Assembly (NCBI RefSeq): GCF_000499205.1 | Contig: NZ_AWUK01000004.1 | Location: 124,001 to 188,000, forward strand | Direction of reading: 5' to 3' | Length of the DNA: 64,000 nucleotides | DNA from: Paenibacillus sp. MAEPY2 | GTDB taxonomy: Bacteria; Bacillota; Bacilli; Paenibacillales; Paenibacillaceae | Part shown: one piece after another, positions 45,640 through 54,547 of the stretch | How the letters are laid out: every line of letters starts with the position of its first letter | Position numbering within the stretch: the first letter of the stretch is position 1 | Made by a program: the position numbers and the translations under genes | Notes under the pieces: generated by a model | Database searches by the model: none | Seen by the model: only the letters and a program-made list of their open reading frames with translations | Told to the model about the DNA's origin: nothing

Positions 45640-46941
45640 ATGAGAAAACGATTTCTATTATCCCTTGTAGGTGTGCTGTTGCTGTCCAGCCTGCTTCTTG
45701 CCGGGTGCAGCACCAGTGAAAATTCTGAAGGCACAGGCAAGGTTACGCTAACCTTCGGCACAAGCCAGAGCGGCATTCCACGTACGGGAATCATGCAGAC
45801 GATGGCGAAGGAGTATGAGCAGGAAACGGGTGTGAAAATTGACTTTCAGGTGGTCCCTGACGCCCAGTGGCGCGACCTGATTAAGGTCAAGCTCGCTTCT
45901 GGTGAAGCACCCGACATTTTTAATGTGGATGTAGACCCGCTTAGCATGCCGGCCAATGTTAGACCGGAGGAAAATGCCATCGATCTGACCAATGAGGAAT
46001 TTACAGGACGCATGTCCGAGGAGATTTTGCCAACGGTTAGCCATAACGACAAGGTGTACGGGGTTTCTTTTGCACCATCGAAAATATGGTATGTGTACTA
46101 TAACAAACGCATCTTTGAAGAGCTTGGCATTGAGCCGCCAACGTCCTACGCCGAGTTCAAAGCGATCAGTCAGAAAATCAAGGACAAGGACATCATTCCG
46201 TTCTATCAGGCGCCTGCCAGCGGATGGTATCAGGTACTGCCTCTATTCGAAACCGGTCCAAACTATGAGCAAGCAACGCCGGGAACGTACGAGAAGCTGA
46301 ACAACAATGAGATGAAAGTCGCGGATTTGACGCAGCTTAAGACGGTCATTGAGCAGTTAAAGGAATTTGCGGATCTTGGTTACTTCGGCAAGGATTTTCT
46401 GTCCAATACGGTCGAGGCTGGCATTGAAGCCTTTGGTCAGGAGAAAGCAGCGATGCTGCTTCGAGTCCCGGGCACTGAAAAGGAAGTGTCTGAGGCCTAT
46501 CCGGACATGAAGGACAATATGGGATTTTTCGTGATGCCATGGGGCGATAATCAGACGATTGGTGTGAATCCAGGCGGTTCTGCTGCGATGTTTGGCAATA
46601 AAAACAGTAAGCACCCGGAAGAGGTGTTAAAGTTTTTCCGCTGGATCACCGAGCATGACCATCTGCAGCGTGTATTTGATGGCGGAGAAGGCAACCTGAC
46701 CATCTGCTGGCCGGAAATCGAGCCGAAGCTGACACAAGATTACATCGATTATGAGAAAACTCATGAGAAAGGTACGGTCATGCAGGCAGCTGTGAAGTAC
46801 ATTGATCCGCAATGGATGGATATCGGCAAGGATCTTTCCGGCATGTTCGCCGGAGCGATGACCCCTGATCAGATTCTTCAAAATATTGACAAACGCCGAG
46901 CCGAACAAGCCAAGGTACTGAAAGATGAAGCCTGGCAATAA
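45640..46941 (+). CDS. Sugar ABC transporter substrate-binding lipoprotein
   Basis: 433 residues. Lipoprotein signal peptide with the lipobox LLLAGC near residues 18-23. The family 1 extracellular binding fold shows VTLTFGTSQSG at the start, MQTMAKEYEQETGVKIDFQV, FNVDVDPLS and GKDLSGMFAGAMTPDQILQNI near the end, typical of carbohydrate CUT1 binding proteins. Start at the ATG after GGGAGG. First gene of a three-gene importer with no ATPase gene, so it probably uses a shared MsmX-type ATPase. Confidence 0.92.
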   Translation: MRKRFLLSLVGVLLLSSLLLAGCSTSENSEGTGKVTLTFGTSQSGIPRTGIMQTMAKEYEQETGVKIDFQVVPDAQWRDLIKVKLASGEAPDIFNVDVDPLSMPANVRPEENAIDLTNEEFTGRMSEEILPTVSHNDKVYGVSFAPSKIWYVYYNKRIFEELGIEPPTSYAEFKAISQKIKDKDIIPFYQAPASGWYQVLPLFETGPNYEQATPGTYEKLNNNEMKVADLTQLKTVIEQLKEFADLGYFGKDFLSNTVEAGIEAFGQEKAAMLLRVPGTEKEVSEAYPDMKDNMGFFVMPWGDNQTIGVNPGGSAAMFGNKNSKHPEEVLKFFRWITEHDHLQRVFDGGEGNLTICWPEIEPKLTQDYIDYEKTHEKGTVMQAAVKYIDPQWMDIGKDLSGMFAGAMTPDQILQNIDKRRAEQAKVLKDEAWQ

Positions 46942-47043
46942 CAACGCATATCCCGGCAAACTTATGAAGCTGACCACCATTGACATGCAGCGAGGCAACC
47001 CTCGCTCATGCCATTCTGGCAGGAAGGACGGTTGGTACAACTT

Positions 47044-47916
47044 ATGAATGCGAACAAAATCTATCCCTGGTATTTCTCCTCCGGAGCGATTGTGCTGTAT
47101 GTGCTGTTCATTGTCGCTCCCGCCCTGCTGGGCATTTATTATTCCTTCACCGACTGGAACAGCTACAGTTCGGAGAAGAATTTTGTTGGACTTGAGCATT
47201 TCCGCACCATTCTGGCGGGTGATCCAACGTATTTACTTTTTATCAAGAATACTGTTCTGTTCACCCTGATTACATCCATCGCCAAAACCGTACTGGGCTT
47301 GTTCCTGGCTCTGCTGCTGGTCAGCGGTGTAAAGGCCGCCAATCTGCACCGGATGATCATATTTTCACCCCAAGTCCTGTCGTTCCTGATTGTCGGCCTG
47401 GTTTTCAAAAGCCTGCTCGATCCCAACAACGGCTTCGTTAACGTAACCCTGCGTTCACTGGGGCTGGACGCTCTGGCCCAAAACTGGCTGGGTTCCCTGA
47501 CCTGGGCCATGCCATCCATCATGGCGGTGGATACGTGGAAAGGCATGGGGTATATCATGGTGCTATTTATCGCCGGACTTCTCGCCATTCCTCGCGATTA
47601 TTACGAAGCGGCATCGATTGACGGTGCCGGCTTCTGGCAGAAGCTGTTTCGGATCACGATTCCGATGCTAATGCCTACAATCACGATCGCCACGGTGCTC
47701 AATATTACGTACGGGCTGAGGGTATTTGATGCGGTATATGTACTAACCAATGGGGGACCAGGCAACGCGACAGATGTGATTAACACAGCAGTGTATTCCT
47801 CTTTTGCCAAAGGCTATTGGGGACTCGGCAGTGCATTATCCACGATTCTGTTTGTCATTATGGCGATCATCTCCTTCTTCATCATCCGCTTGATGAACCG
47901 AAAGGTGGAATACTAG
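47044..47916 (+). CDS. Sugar ABC transporter permease (MalF type)
   Basis: 290 residues, six membrane segments. The EAA loop that contacts the ATPase is YYEAASIDGAGFWQKLFRITIP, in two parts near residue 185-205. IYYSFTDWNSYS is typical of the first periplasmic loop. The ribosome site before the ATG is weak; a TTG four codons upstream is closer to AAGGACGG. Followed at once by the second permease. Confidence 0.92.
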   Translation: MNANKIYPWYFSSGAIVLYVLFIVAPALLGIYYSFTDWNSYSSEKNFVGLEHFRTILAGDPTYLLFIKNTVLFTLITSIAKTVLGLFLALLLVSGVKAANLHRMIIFSPQVLSFLIVGLVFKSLLDPNNGFVNVTLRSLGLDALAQNWLGSLTWAMPSIMAVDTWKGMGYIMVLFIAGLLAIPRDYYEAASIDGAGFWQKLFRITIPMLMPTITIATVLNITYGLRVFDAVYVLTNGGPGNATDVINTAVYSSFAKGYWGLGSALSTILFVIMAIISFFIIRLMNRKVEY

Positions 47917-48741
47917 ATGCGAATGAAGAAACGGCTGGTTTCCATCGGGTTAAATATACTCGCCTGGCTGCTTAGCCTGGTGGTACTGATTCCTTTTGTC
48001 GTCATCGTACTGAATTCATTCAAATCCGATGCCGAAGCCAAAGTGCTGAAACTGACACTTCCCGAAAAGTTTATTTTTGAAAATTATAGAATCGTCTATG
48101 AGCAGGGACACTTGGGTGGTTCCTTTTTCAACAGTCTGCTGCATTCAACTGCTTCTTCCCTGCTACTGGTGTTTGTTGTGGCGTTCTCGGCCTTCACCCT
48201 GTCGCGTAATTATTCGAAGCTAAGCAAGTTCCTGTACTTCTTTCTCATTCTGGGCATTACACTGCCCCTAAACTATATTCCATTAATGGAGGTCATGAAG
48301 TCCCTGGGTATGATTAATTCGCATGTGGGCATGATTCTGCTCTATACAGCTATGGGCATTCCAATCTCACTATTCATCACATATGCGTTTGTATCCAATA
48401 TTCCAAAAGAACTGGACGAAGCAGCGATCATGGACGGATGCAACGGAATCAAGCTGTTTCTCAGAATTATTGTGCCTTTGTTAACCTCTGTACTGGTTAC
48501 GGTATTTGTTCTTAATTTCCTGAGTGTCTGGAATGAGTTTACCGCCCCGCTCTACATGCTCAATACCGTCGAGATGTGGCCAATGACGCTCGCTGTCTAT
48601 AACTTCTTCGGACAATTCAGTGCTCAGTGGAATCTGGTCAGTGCGGATATCGTGCTTACCTCCCTGCCTGTGTTGATTGTGTTCCTGATTGGGCAAAAAT
48701 ATATTGTGGGTGGTCTGACTTCAGGGGCTGTTAAAGGTTGA
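47917..48741 (+). CDS. Sugar ABC transporter permease (MalG type)
   Basis: 274 residues, six membrane segments. The EAA loop is DEAAIMDGCNGIKLFLRIIVP near residues 168-188. NSFKSDAEA and the C-terminal QKYIVGGLTSGAVKG are diagnostic of MalG/LacG-type proteins. Starts directly after the stop of the first permease. Confidence 0.93.
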   Translation: MRMKKRLVSIGLNILAWLLSLVVLIPFVVIVLNSFKSDAEAKVLKLTLPEKFIFENYRIVYEQGHLGGSFFNSLLHSTASSLLLVFVVAFSAFTLSRNYSKLSKFLYFFLILGITLPLNYIPLMEVMKSLGMINSHVGMILLYTAMGIPISLFITYAFVSNIPKELDEAAIMDGCNGIKLFLRIIVPLLTSVLVTVFVLNFLSVWNEFTAPLYMLNTVEMWPMTLAVYNFFGQFSAQWNLVSADIVLTSLPVLIVFLIGQKYIVGGLTSGAVKG

Positions 48742-48791
48742 GACCTATTCAAATGTAAACTCAATACACCTAGCTACTTCTAAATTTATAA

Positions 48792-48826
48792 TTGACATCG
48801 GGTTTATTTGTAACTATTATAGTTAC
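48792..48826 (+). promoter_or_regulatory. Promoter and palindromic operator of the Rrf2 gene
   Basis: TTGACA (48792-48797), 17 bp, TATTAT (48815-48820). The perfect palindrome GTAACTAT-T-ATAGTTAC (48810-48826) covers the -10 box, as expected for autorepression. Confidence 0.75.
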
Positions 48827-48843
48827 AACGGTGGTGATCACAA

Positions 48844-49269
48844 ATGAAACAAATCAGCAGTCGCTTTTCCATTGCGGTTCATACGCTGTCACTCATCGCT
48901 GTTGTACCCAACGAGTGCACGGGAGATTTTATCGCGCAAAGTGTGAATACCAATCCCGTCATTATCCGGCGGATTATGTCCAAACTCAAACAAGCACGCT
49001 TGATTGAGGTCAGACCCGGCGTGGGCGGTGCCTCCTTGCTAAAGGACCCGGCAGACATCACACTTCTGGATGTATACCGTGCTCTTGAGGTCGTGGAGGA
49101 CGGTGCGTTGTTTAACTTTCACAAACATCCGAATCCGAATTGTCCTGTTGGCAGCATGATCGAACAAACCTTGCGTGCTGAGCTGATTGAGGCTCAGACA
49201 GCGATGGAGCAGCGCTTGAATCGTGTAACGATACAGCAGATGATGGATCAGGTTAAAGTCTCTGAATGA
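48844..49269 (+). CDS. Rrf2-family transcriptional regulator (YwnA-like)
   Basis: 141 residues. N-terminal winged helix, with MKQISSRFSIAVHTLSLIA and VNTNPVIIRRIMSKLKQARL (recognition helix, about 38-57). It has none of the three clustered cysteines of iron-sulfur Rrf2 proteins; one Cys lies near residue 23 and one near 101 (PNCPVGS). This fits the YwnA/CymR branch. The next gene encodes an NmrA-like protein, as ywnB beside ywnA in B. subtilis. RBS GGTGGTGAT. Confidence 0.88.
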   Translation: MKQISSRFSIAVHTLSLIAVVPNECTGDFIAQSVNTNPVIIRRIMSKLKQARLIEVRPGVGGASLLKDPADITLLDVYRALEVVEDGALFNFHKHPNPNCPVGSMIEQTLRAELIEAQTAMEQRLNRVTIQQMMDQVKVSE

Positions 49270-49292
49270 AAAAGCTCATTGCGAGCTTTTTT
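49268..49292 (+). terminator. Terminator after the Rrf2 gene
   Basis: AAAAGCTC-attgc-GAGCTTTTTTT. Confidence 0.85.
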
Positions 49293-49304
49293 TAAACCTT
49301 TCGT

Positions 49305-49338
49305 TGTAATCACACCTGTTATAACACATACGATTACA
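49305..49338. promoter_or_regulatory. Nested palindrome upstream of the NmrA-like gene
   Basis: TGTAATC-N5-TGTTATAACA-N5-GATTACA, symmetrical over 34 bp. Half-site TGTAA is shared with the Rrf2 gene operator. It contains a TATAAC that may be the -10. A good candidate for an operator bound by the neighbouring Rrf2 protein. Confidence 0.6.
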
Positions 49339-49405
49339 TCATATGTTTCCAATTGGTGTATCACCGAATATCAAAACAAAACATATCCCCTAGGAGGAAA
49401 AGACA

Positions 49406-50263
49406 ATGAAAATTTTGGTTACTGGCGCAACAGGTCACTTGGGTTCACTGGTCGTAGAGGCTTTGTTAAAAACGGTATCTGCTGGGGATCTAGCTGTAAG
49501 TGTACGCAACCCGGAGAAAGCTGACGCCCTTCGTGCTCAAGGCGTTGACGTTCGTCACGGTGATTTCGATCAACCCGAAACGCTGGAAAAAGCATTTGCA
49601 GGGGTAGATCGGCTGCTGCTGATCTCCACCGATGGTGACAACGAAACGCGTATTCGCCAACATCAGGCTGCCGTGAATGCTGCCAAGAAAGCAGGCGTTG
49701 GATTTATCGCTTATACCAGCGTTGTGAATGCAGAGAAAAACACCCTTTCCTTGGCTGAAGTACATCGTGCCACTGAACAGGCTATCCGTGAATCGGGCAT
49801 CCCTTATTCCTTCCTGCGTAACAATTGGTACCTGGAGAATGAAGCAGGAAGCGTTCAGGCAGTTACCCAAGGCGCACCGTGGGTGCATGCAACGGACTCC
49901 AGCCAAGTAGGCTGGGCTACTCGCAGTGATTATGCACATGCTGCTGCTGCTGTCCTTACAGGTGAGGGACATGAAAATTCCGTATATGAGTTGTCCGGCA
50001 AACTGCGTACCCAAGCTGAACTCGCCGCTATTGTTGGGCAAGTGCTTGGGCAGGACATTAACGTGCAAAACGTGGACGATGCCGCATACGCTGACATTAT
50101 GAAAGGTGCAGGTCTGCCTGACTTTGTGGTATCGATGCTTGTAGAAATGCAAAGTGCCATCCGTGAAGGCGCACTGGCTGTAGAGAGCGATACATTGGAG
50201 AAATTGCTTGGCCGTCCGGCTCAACCATTGAGCGAGGGTGTTAAAGCGATTTTGGGCAAGTAA
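49406..50263 (+). CDS. NmrA/QorB-like NAD(P)-binding oxidoreductase
   Basis: 285 residues, atypical SDR. The Rossmann motif is VTGATGHLGSLVVEALL (about 5-21), and the substrate loop includes YTSVVNAEKNTLSLAEVHRA in parts. It resembles NAD(P)H:quinone oxidoreductase QorB/YtfG and the YwnB group. A quinone- or aldehyde-stress role, controlled by the adjacent Rrf2 regulator, is inferred. RBS AGGAGG. Confidence 0.88.
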   Translation: MKILVTGATGHLGSLVVEALLKTVSAGDLAVSVRNPEKADALRAQGVDVRHGDFDQPETLEKAFAGVDRLLLISTDGDNETRIRQHQAAVNAAKKAGVGFIAYTSVVNAEKNTLSLAEVHRATEQAIRESGIPYSFLRNNWYLENEAGSVQAVTQGAPWVHATDSSQVGWATRSDYAHAAAAVLTGEGHENSVYELSGKLRTQAELAAIVGQVLGQDINVQNVDDAAYADIMKGAGLPDFVVSMLVEMQSAIREGALAVESDTLEKLLGRPAQPLSEGVKAILGK

Positions 50264-50342
50264 GTTTTGAGTATGAGAGCTTTCCAGATATCTGAATTCT
50301 CTCTGCTTTATAAACTGTGAAGAACAGAATAATGGAAAAATT

Positions 50343-50382
50343 AAAAAGGGACACACCAGCGAATGTTGGATGTGTCCTTTTT
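50343..50382 (+). terminator. Terminator after the NmrA-like gene
   Basis: AAAAAGGGACACACC ... GGATGTGTCCTTTTT, a long stem ending in a T-run. Confidence 0.85.
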
Positions 50383-50571
50383 GATGTAGCTAAGAACTAT
50401 AACACGATATGGAAGCTGAACAGATCACTTATACTAGTGCGTGTCTTCAAACCCACGGAAAGCAGAAGCCAACCTGAACGTGTCAGCGCATGGTATCTTG
50501 AATGTACAAGCAAGCGCGCACTAACGAATCGGAGGCGTCTTATTCAGGGATTTGAAGTGACCGCGGAAATC

Positions 50572-50664
50572 TAAGAAACCTGAGACACGCTATATCAGAA
50601 TAAACTGCGTTTTACAGCGTTTTTGACAGGTATTTTCAGTAAATAACGTGTCTGTGGTTCCTTA
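50572..50664. repeat. Imperfect 22-bp inverted repeat, possible palindromic mobile or REP-like element
   Basis: TAAGAAACCTGAGACACGCTAT-type left arm (50572-50593) and its inverted partner (50643-50664) match at 17 of 22 positions around a 49-bp centre. No transposase lies near. The rest of the 50383-50770 gap holds no gene I can support; a 85-codon plus-strand frame there has no ribosome site and runs through a terminator. Confidence 0.5.
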
Positions 50665-50770
50665 CTTATTAGAAAGAGCATCTGAAGGCGAAATAAGTCG
50701 TCCTGAGTTCCTTAGAAATGGTCTACTATTCGCCAGCCGGGATCAGCCGGCTTGGACTTCAAGACCGTGA

Positions 50771-51307
50771 TTATTGCTTGATGTAACGTGCCGGAATGTG
50801 ATCAGCCAGCCATATATTTTCATTCCCATGATAGAAGAGAAGTCCGTCCTTGACCGCTTGAGCGGCATTAATCCTCAGTATTACAGGTTGATCATCACGT
50901 CTTCGTCCCACCTTTTTGGCGGTATCGATATCTGCGGACAGATGTACATACTGCCTTTGCCGCGGCTGCAAACCTTGCTCCATAATGGGAGCAACCGACC
51001 GCAGCGGGGTGCCATGATAGAGTATTTCCGGCGGATCGGCAGGTGTTTTGGATATCTTTTGCGGGGTCGAATGACCATATAATGCCCGGATGCGGCCAGA
51101 ACGGATCTCATGTCTCTTTTTCTCCGAGGCTAGAATCATCTGCTCCAGATCCACTTCCGTGACACCCTTCCACTGTGGACTTTCATGTAAAGCCACCAAT
51201 AATTGCGGAATCTCTACCCAACCCTCTTCGTCCAACTCCAGCTCATACTCCCACGGGGCGTGACGCAAGGCGTATGAGAGCTCTTTACTTAATTTCATCC
51301 AATCCAT
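50771..51307 (-). CDS. kptA: RNA 2'-phosphotransferase, Tpt1/KptA family
   Basis: 178 residues. The Arg-His of the active site is in LSYALRHAP (about 9-17). The NAD-binding part has LYHGTPLRSVAPIMEQGL, QYVHLSAD and VILRINA. In fungi Tpt1 removes the 2'-phosphate left at tRNA splice junctions, transferring it to NAD. Bacteria lack that splicing, so the bacterial substrate is unknown. Start at the ATG nine bases after GGGGAG. Confidence 0.92.
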   Translation of the reverse strand: MDWMKLSKELSYALRHAPWEYELELDEEGWVEIPQLLVALHESPQWKGVTEVDLEQMILASEKKRHEIRSGRIRALYGHSTPQKISKTPADPPEILYHGTPLRSVAPIMEQGLQPRQRQYVHLSADIDTAKKVGRRRDDQPVILRINAAQAVKDGLLFYHGNENIWLADHIPARYIKQ

Positions 51308-51396
51308 TGCCATCATCTCCCCCACTCAAGTTAAACAATTCATTAGACATATATAATGACAGTACCATTACTTTAAAAGGTGTACGCTCTGCTTCT

Positions 51397-51840
51397 TCAG
51401 TTTCTCTCCGGTTGTACCGCCGCCAAAATCTCTTGAATGTTGCGGGCCAGCCCTTCGTCGTCCTCCTGGTTAAATTGACGGTGTCCATCAATCCCACGAT
51501 GAATAATCGTGTTCATTACCGGATGAGCCTCACGGTCTGAAGCCACCCGGATCAGATCATCGGCAAAATCCACAGCCTGCTGCTCACTGTAGTTAAACGG
51601 CTTGATTAGCATCCGGATGCTCAGTGCATGAGCCTGTGGTTCCTTAAGTTGATCCCGATGAGTAATGCCGTATACCGCCCCAAAACCAAATGCAGCCATG
51701 ACCTGCCGCTCCAGTTCAGTCGTTTGTTCCAAGGGCGTACCCAACAGGTCGCATATCTTATCCACCATCTGCTCCAGCTCTGAAGCAGCCGCAGCCAGAA
51801 TCATGTCGTTAATATCTTCAGCGTTAATAAAATCAGTCAT
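51397..51840 (-). CDS. Imm48-like protein
   Basis: 147 residues, all-helical, soluble. Features are FGFGAVYGITHRDQL, FNYSEQQAVDFADDLI and MNTIIHRGIDGHRQF, which I associate with the Imm48 family of immunity proteins from contact-dependent toxin systems; Paenibacillus genomes hold many such proteins. No toxin gene is next to it. Start chosen at the ATG nine bases after GGAG; five residues upstream another ATG is in frame. Family assignment is from memory of the motif only. Confidence 0.6.
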   Translation of the reverse strand: MTDFINAEDINDMILAAAASELEQMVDKICDLLGTPLEQTTELERQVMAAFGFGAVYGITHRDQLKEPQAHALSIRMLIKPFNYSEQQAVDFADDLIRVASDREAHPVMNTIIHRGIDGHRQFNQEDDEGLARNIQEILAAVQPERN

Positions 51841-51983
51841 ATTGTAATTCTCCATTTCTGAGCTATATTGAATCCATTCTCTCAGACTCTATGAGAACAT
51901 TGTATCGGAGTTAGGGTCATGAGTTCAAATATAATGATTAAATAGTATAAGGAGTTCCTTCCATTCTTCTACTAAAAGTAGGT

Positions 51984-53576
51984 CTAACACTCCCCTTCCA
52001 GCTCCGCATCTGTCCAATGAAGCTGAACACCCTGCCGAATCAGCTGTGCCTGATAGGCGTGAAGATGCTTCGCCGAAGCCCTCACCTCTGAGGGCTCTAC
52101 TTGCTGTGCAATGGCATAAGCGGCAAGGGTGCCGGCAGCCTCGCCAATATTCCATTCGGTGGGATGCAGACGGTAACAACCGTTCGCAATCTGGGTCATG
52201 GAGATATTTTTGCAAGCCGGAAGCAAGTTCTTGACTCGCACCGGGATGAGTGCACCCAACGGAATCTCATAGGGATGGTTCGGAATATAAAAAGTCCGCT
52301 GGCTCACGGTTGTTGGATGGAGATCCAGATGATAACTGCCGACCCCCACACTGTCCTCGTAACGTTTGGCTCCCTCTGCTCCGCGCAATTCCTTGCTCAC
52401 ATCCTGCTCGGTAATGGTATATACGCCTCGGATTCGCCGTGATTCCCGAATATACGGCGCTTTCGCGAGACCGTCTTCCGTACCGAGCACATCTCCACGC
52501 AGCCTTACGCCCGGATAGCCCTTTCCGCCGTCCAGGCGGGGAGCTGCTGTCTGAAGCCAGTATACTAAGGAAAGAGTTAGTTGCCTCGCCGCTTCCAGAT
52601 GCCGCTCGCGTTCCTCCGGCGATACGCCAATGATCGGCCCGGCGTAATAATCGTTCAGTGCCCAGTTGAGCAGCGTGACTTCACCATCATTCAGTGGCTC
52701 TGTCCATATAGCCGGGTCAACGATCCGCCGATAATCCCACAGGGAGGTTATGCCTTGATCATTCGGGAACATCGTGAACTCTTTCAGCTTGGAGGTATCT
52801 TTGGCATCCGAAGCGTACCAGCTCAGGATCGGATACAGCGAGAACGAGGGAATATACTGTCGCCAGTAATCATAATCCCTCGGACGGGGGATCGTGAAGT
52901 CTCCACCTGGTAAATAATCCACCGCCGCCACATGGGTAATCGACTGCATGTCTAGCGGGTCCGCATCTTCCAGGGCATGCGGCTCCCCCGTATCCCGCCG
53001 AGATTCGGCCCCACTTACATGCTCTACTCCGGCAAGGGGAAGCACATCGCCGCATTCTGTGGCATCCAGATAGTAGGCACCTCGGAGCATACTCATTCCC
53101 CCACTACGCCATTCACGCACAGTCACGCCTGTCACCCGGTCACCTGCTGTATGCACATGAACTGGCACGGTATGATAGAGCACTTCGATCCGGCCGGTAT
53201 TCACGTAAGGGGCCAGCATTTCATGCAAAACGGCAAGCGCTACCTTCGGCTCATGCGCCAAACGGCTCACCCAGCCATTACCGGGATTGAGAACAGGATT
53301 GCTCTTGGCAGCATCCGTAAGCGGGTAGTTCCGTTTATAGTAATCTCTGACCCTGCTGCGGAACTCGCGGTACGATGCTGTGCTGCCAGATTGTTCAATC
53401 CAACGGTGCTCATCCGGCGGCACTGCCTGTGAGGTTAATTGACCGCCAAGCCAGTCCGTCTCTTCCGTCAAAAGCACTCTCTGCCCTGCCTTCGCTGCAG
53501 CCAGCGCAGCCGCCGTCCCACCAAGACCTCCACCAATAATGATGATGTCACTGCGTTTCTCCTGTTCAACTCTCAT
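51984..53576 (-). CDS. FAD-dependent oxidoreductase (FAD_oxidored type)
   Basis: 530 residues. The dinucleotide-binding motif is IIIIGGGLGGTAAALAAAK (about 10-28). TDWLGGQLTSQAVPPDEH follows, typical of the FAD_oxidored (PF12831-like) group seen in carbohydrate operons. Later segments are DATECGDVLPLAGV and ISMTQIANGCYRLHPTEWNIG, the FAD-contacting C-terminal motif. No signal peptide, so cytoplasmic. Last gene of the DUF4127 operon; its start overlaps the ROK gene by 11 bp. A sugar or sugar-derived substrate is likely from context; the reaction is unknown. Confidence 0.85.
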   Translation of the reverse strand: MRVEQEKRSDIIIIGGGLGGTAAALAAAKAGQRVLLTEETDWLGGQLTSQAVPPDEHRWIEQSGSTASYREFRSRVRDYYKRNYPLTDAAKSNPVLNPGNGWVSRLAHEPKVALAVLHEMLAPYVNTGRIEVLYHTVPVHVHTAGDRVTGVTVREWRSGGMSMLRGAYYLDATECGDVLPLAGVEHVSGAESRRDTGEPHALEDADPLDMQSITHVAAVDYLPGGDFTIPRPRDYDYWRQYIPSFSLYPILSWYASDAKDTSKLKEFTMFPNDQGITSLWDYRRIVDPAIWTEPLNDGEVTLLNWALNDYYAGPIIGVSPEERERHLEAARQLTLSLVYWLQTAAPRLDGGKGYPGVRLRGDVLGTEDGLAKAPYIRESRRIRGVYTITEQDVSKELRGAEGAKRYEDSVGVGSYHLDLHPTTVSQRTFYIPNHPYEIPLGALIPVRVKNLLPACKNISMTQIANGCYRLHPTEWNIGEAAGTLAAYAIAQQVEPSEVRASAKHLHAYQAQLIRQGVQLHWTDAELEGEC

Positions 53577-54519
53577 GCTTTGTCTCCTCCCCTTCACTGC
53601 CGCCAGACCAGCCAACACCCTCCTCGCGCAGGCGTTCCAATGCCAGCTGCGCCGCCCCGAAACAGCCTGCCCAGTTACCGAGTTCTGCTACGGATACCCG
53701 GTCTGCTAACCCGACACTGGATAGCTTAGAGGTAAGCATCGGCCACCATATAGCCTGATCTTGGGTCACTCCGCCGCCAAGAATAATTACTTCGGGATCT
53801 ACCGAGGCAGATATATTCGCAATAACCAAGGCCAAATCAGCTATGTAACGCTCCAAAATGTACAGGGACGCTGCTTCTCCCTGGCCTGCAGCGGTCATAA
53901 TCTCTCGACCATGAGTATAGATGTTGTCCTTCTGTTCCCGCGCCAACCGCAGCAATGCACTACCGGAAATGTATTGCTCCACGCAGCCGCGTTTACCACA
54001 ATTGCAGGGCCGACCTTCAGGCACCAGCACGCTGTGTCCCCAGTCCCCACCGCGCCAGTCTACTCCCCGTAACATCCTGCCAAATGCCATATTGGCCCCA
54101 CCAACCCCAGTTCCGAGTGTCAGCATAACCAGGTCCTGCTTACCGCGGCCAGTACCAAGCCACGCCTCGCCGAGCAGTGCAGCATTGGCGTCGTTATCGG
54201 CAGTTGAAGGCAGGCCAAATTCCGCAGTTGCCCACTGTGTCAGTGGCATTCCCTGCCAGCCAGGTAAATTATTCGTTGCGTGGATCACTTCACCCGTTCC
54301 CACATTCACCCTTCCTGCCGAGGCAATGCCCAGTGCCTTAACGTCTACACATCTAGACAACAGTTCACTTACTAACCCGCGCAGCTGGCCAAGTATAGCC
54401 TTCCGGCCCAACCGGGCCTCGGTTGCACATGTAGCCTCCACCAGAACGACTCCTGCTTCATTGACCACAAGCCCTTTAATGCCTGTGCCTCCTACATCCA
54501 CGCCAATGACCTGCGGCAT
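53566..54519 (-). CDS. ROK-family sugar kinase
   Basis: 317 residues. The ATP-binding motif is GVDVGGTGIKGLVV (about 5-18), the catalytic Asp is in STADNDANAALLGE (about 103-116), and LTLGTGVGGANM follows. The ROK zinc site GHSVLVPEGRPCNCGKRGC is at about 160-178. No DNA-binding domain, so a kinase rather than a repressor. Next to NanE it is a good candidate for N-acetylmannosamine kinase, though ROK specificity cannot be read from sequence. RBS GGGGGAAAG. Confidence 0.9.
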   Translation of the reverse strand: MPQVIGVDVGGTGIKGLVVNEAGVVLVEATCATEARLGRKAILGQLRGLVSELLSRCVDVKALGIASAGRVNVGTGEVIHATNNLPGWQGMPLTQWATAEFGLPSTADNDANAALLGEAWLGTGRGKQDLVMLTLGTGVGGANMAFGRMLRGVDWRGGDWGHSVLVPEGRPCNCGKRGCVEQYISGSALLRLAREQKDNIYTHGREIMTAAGQGEAASLYILERYIADLALVIANISASVDPEVIILGGGVTQDQAIWWPMLTSKLSSVGLADRVSVAELGNWAGCFGAAQLALERLREEGVGWSGGSEGEETKHES

Positions 54520-54547
54520 CTGCTTTCCCCCTATTCACACAAACCCT

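Noticed and set aside
49490..50356. 288-codon minus-strand frame
   Set aside because: Antisense to the NmrA-like gene and passes through its terminator.
50317..50574. 85-codon plus-strand frame in the intergenic gap
   Set aside because: Begins inside a terminator, lacks a ribosome site, and has no protein-like pattern.
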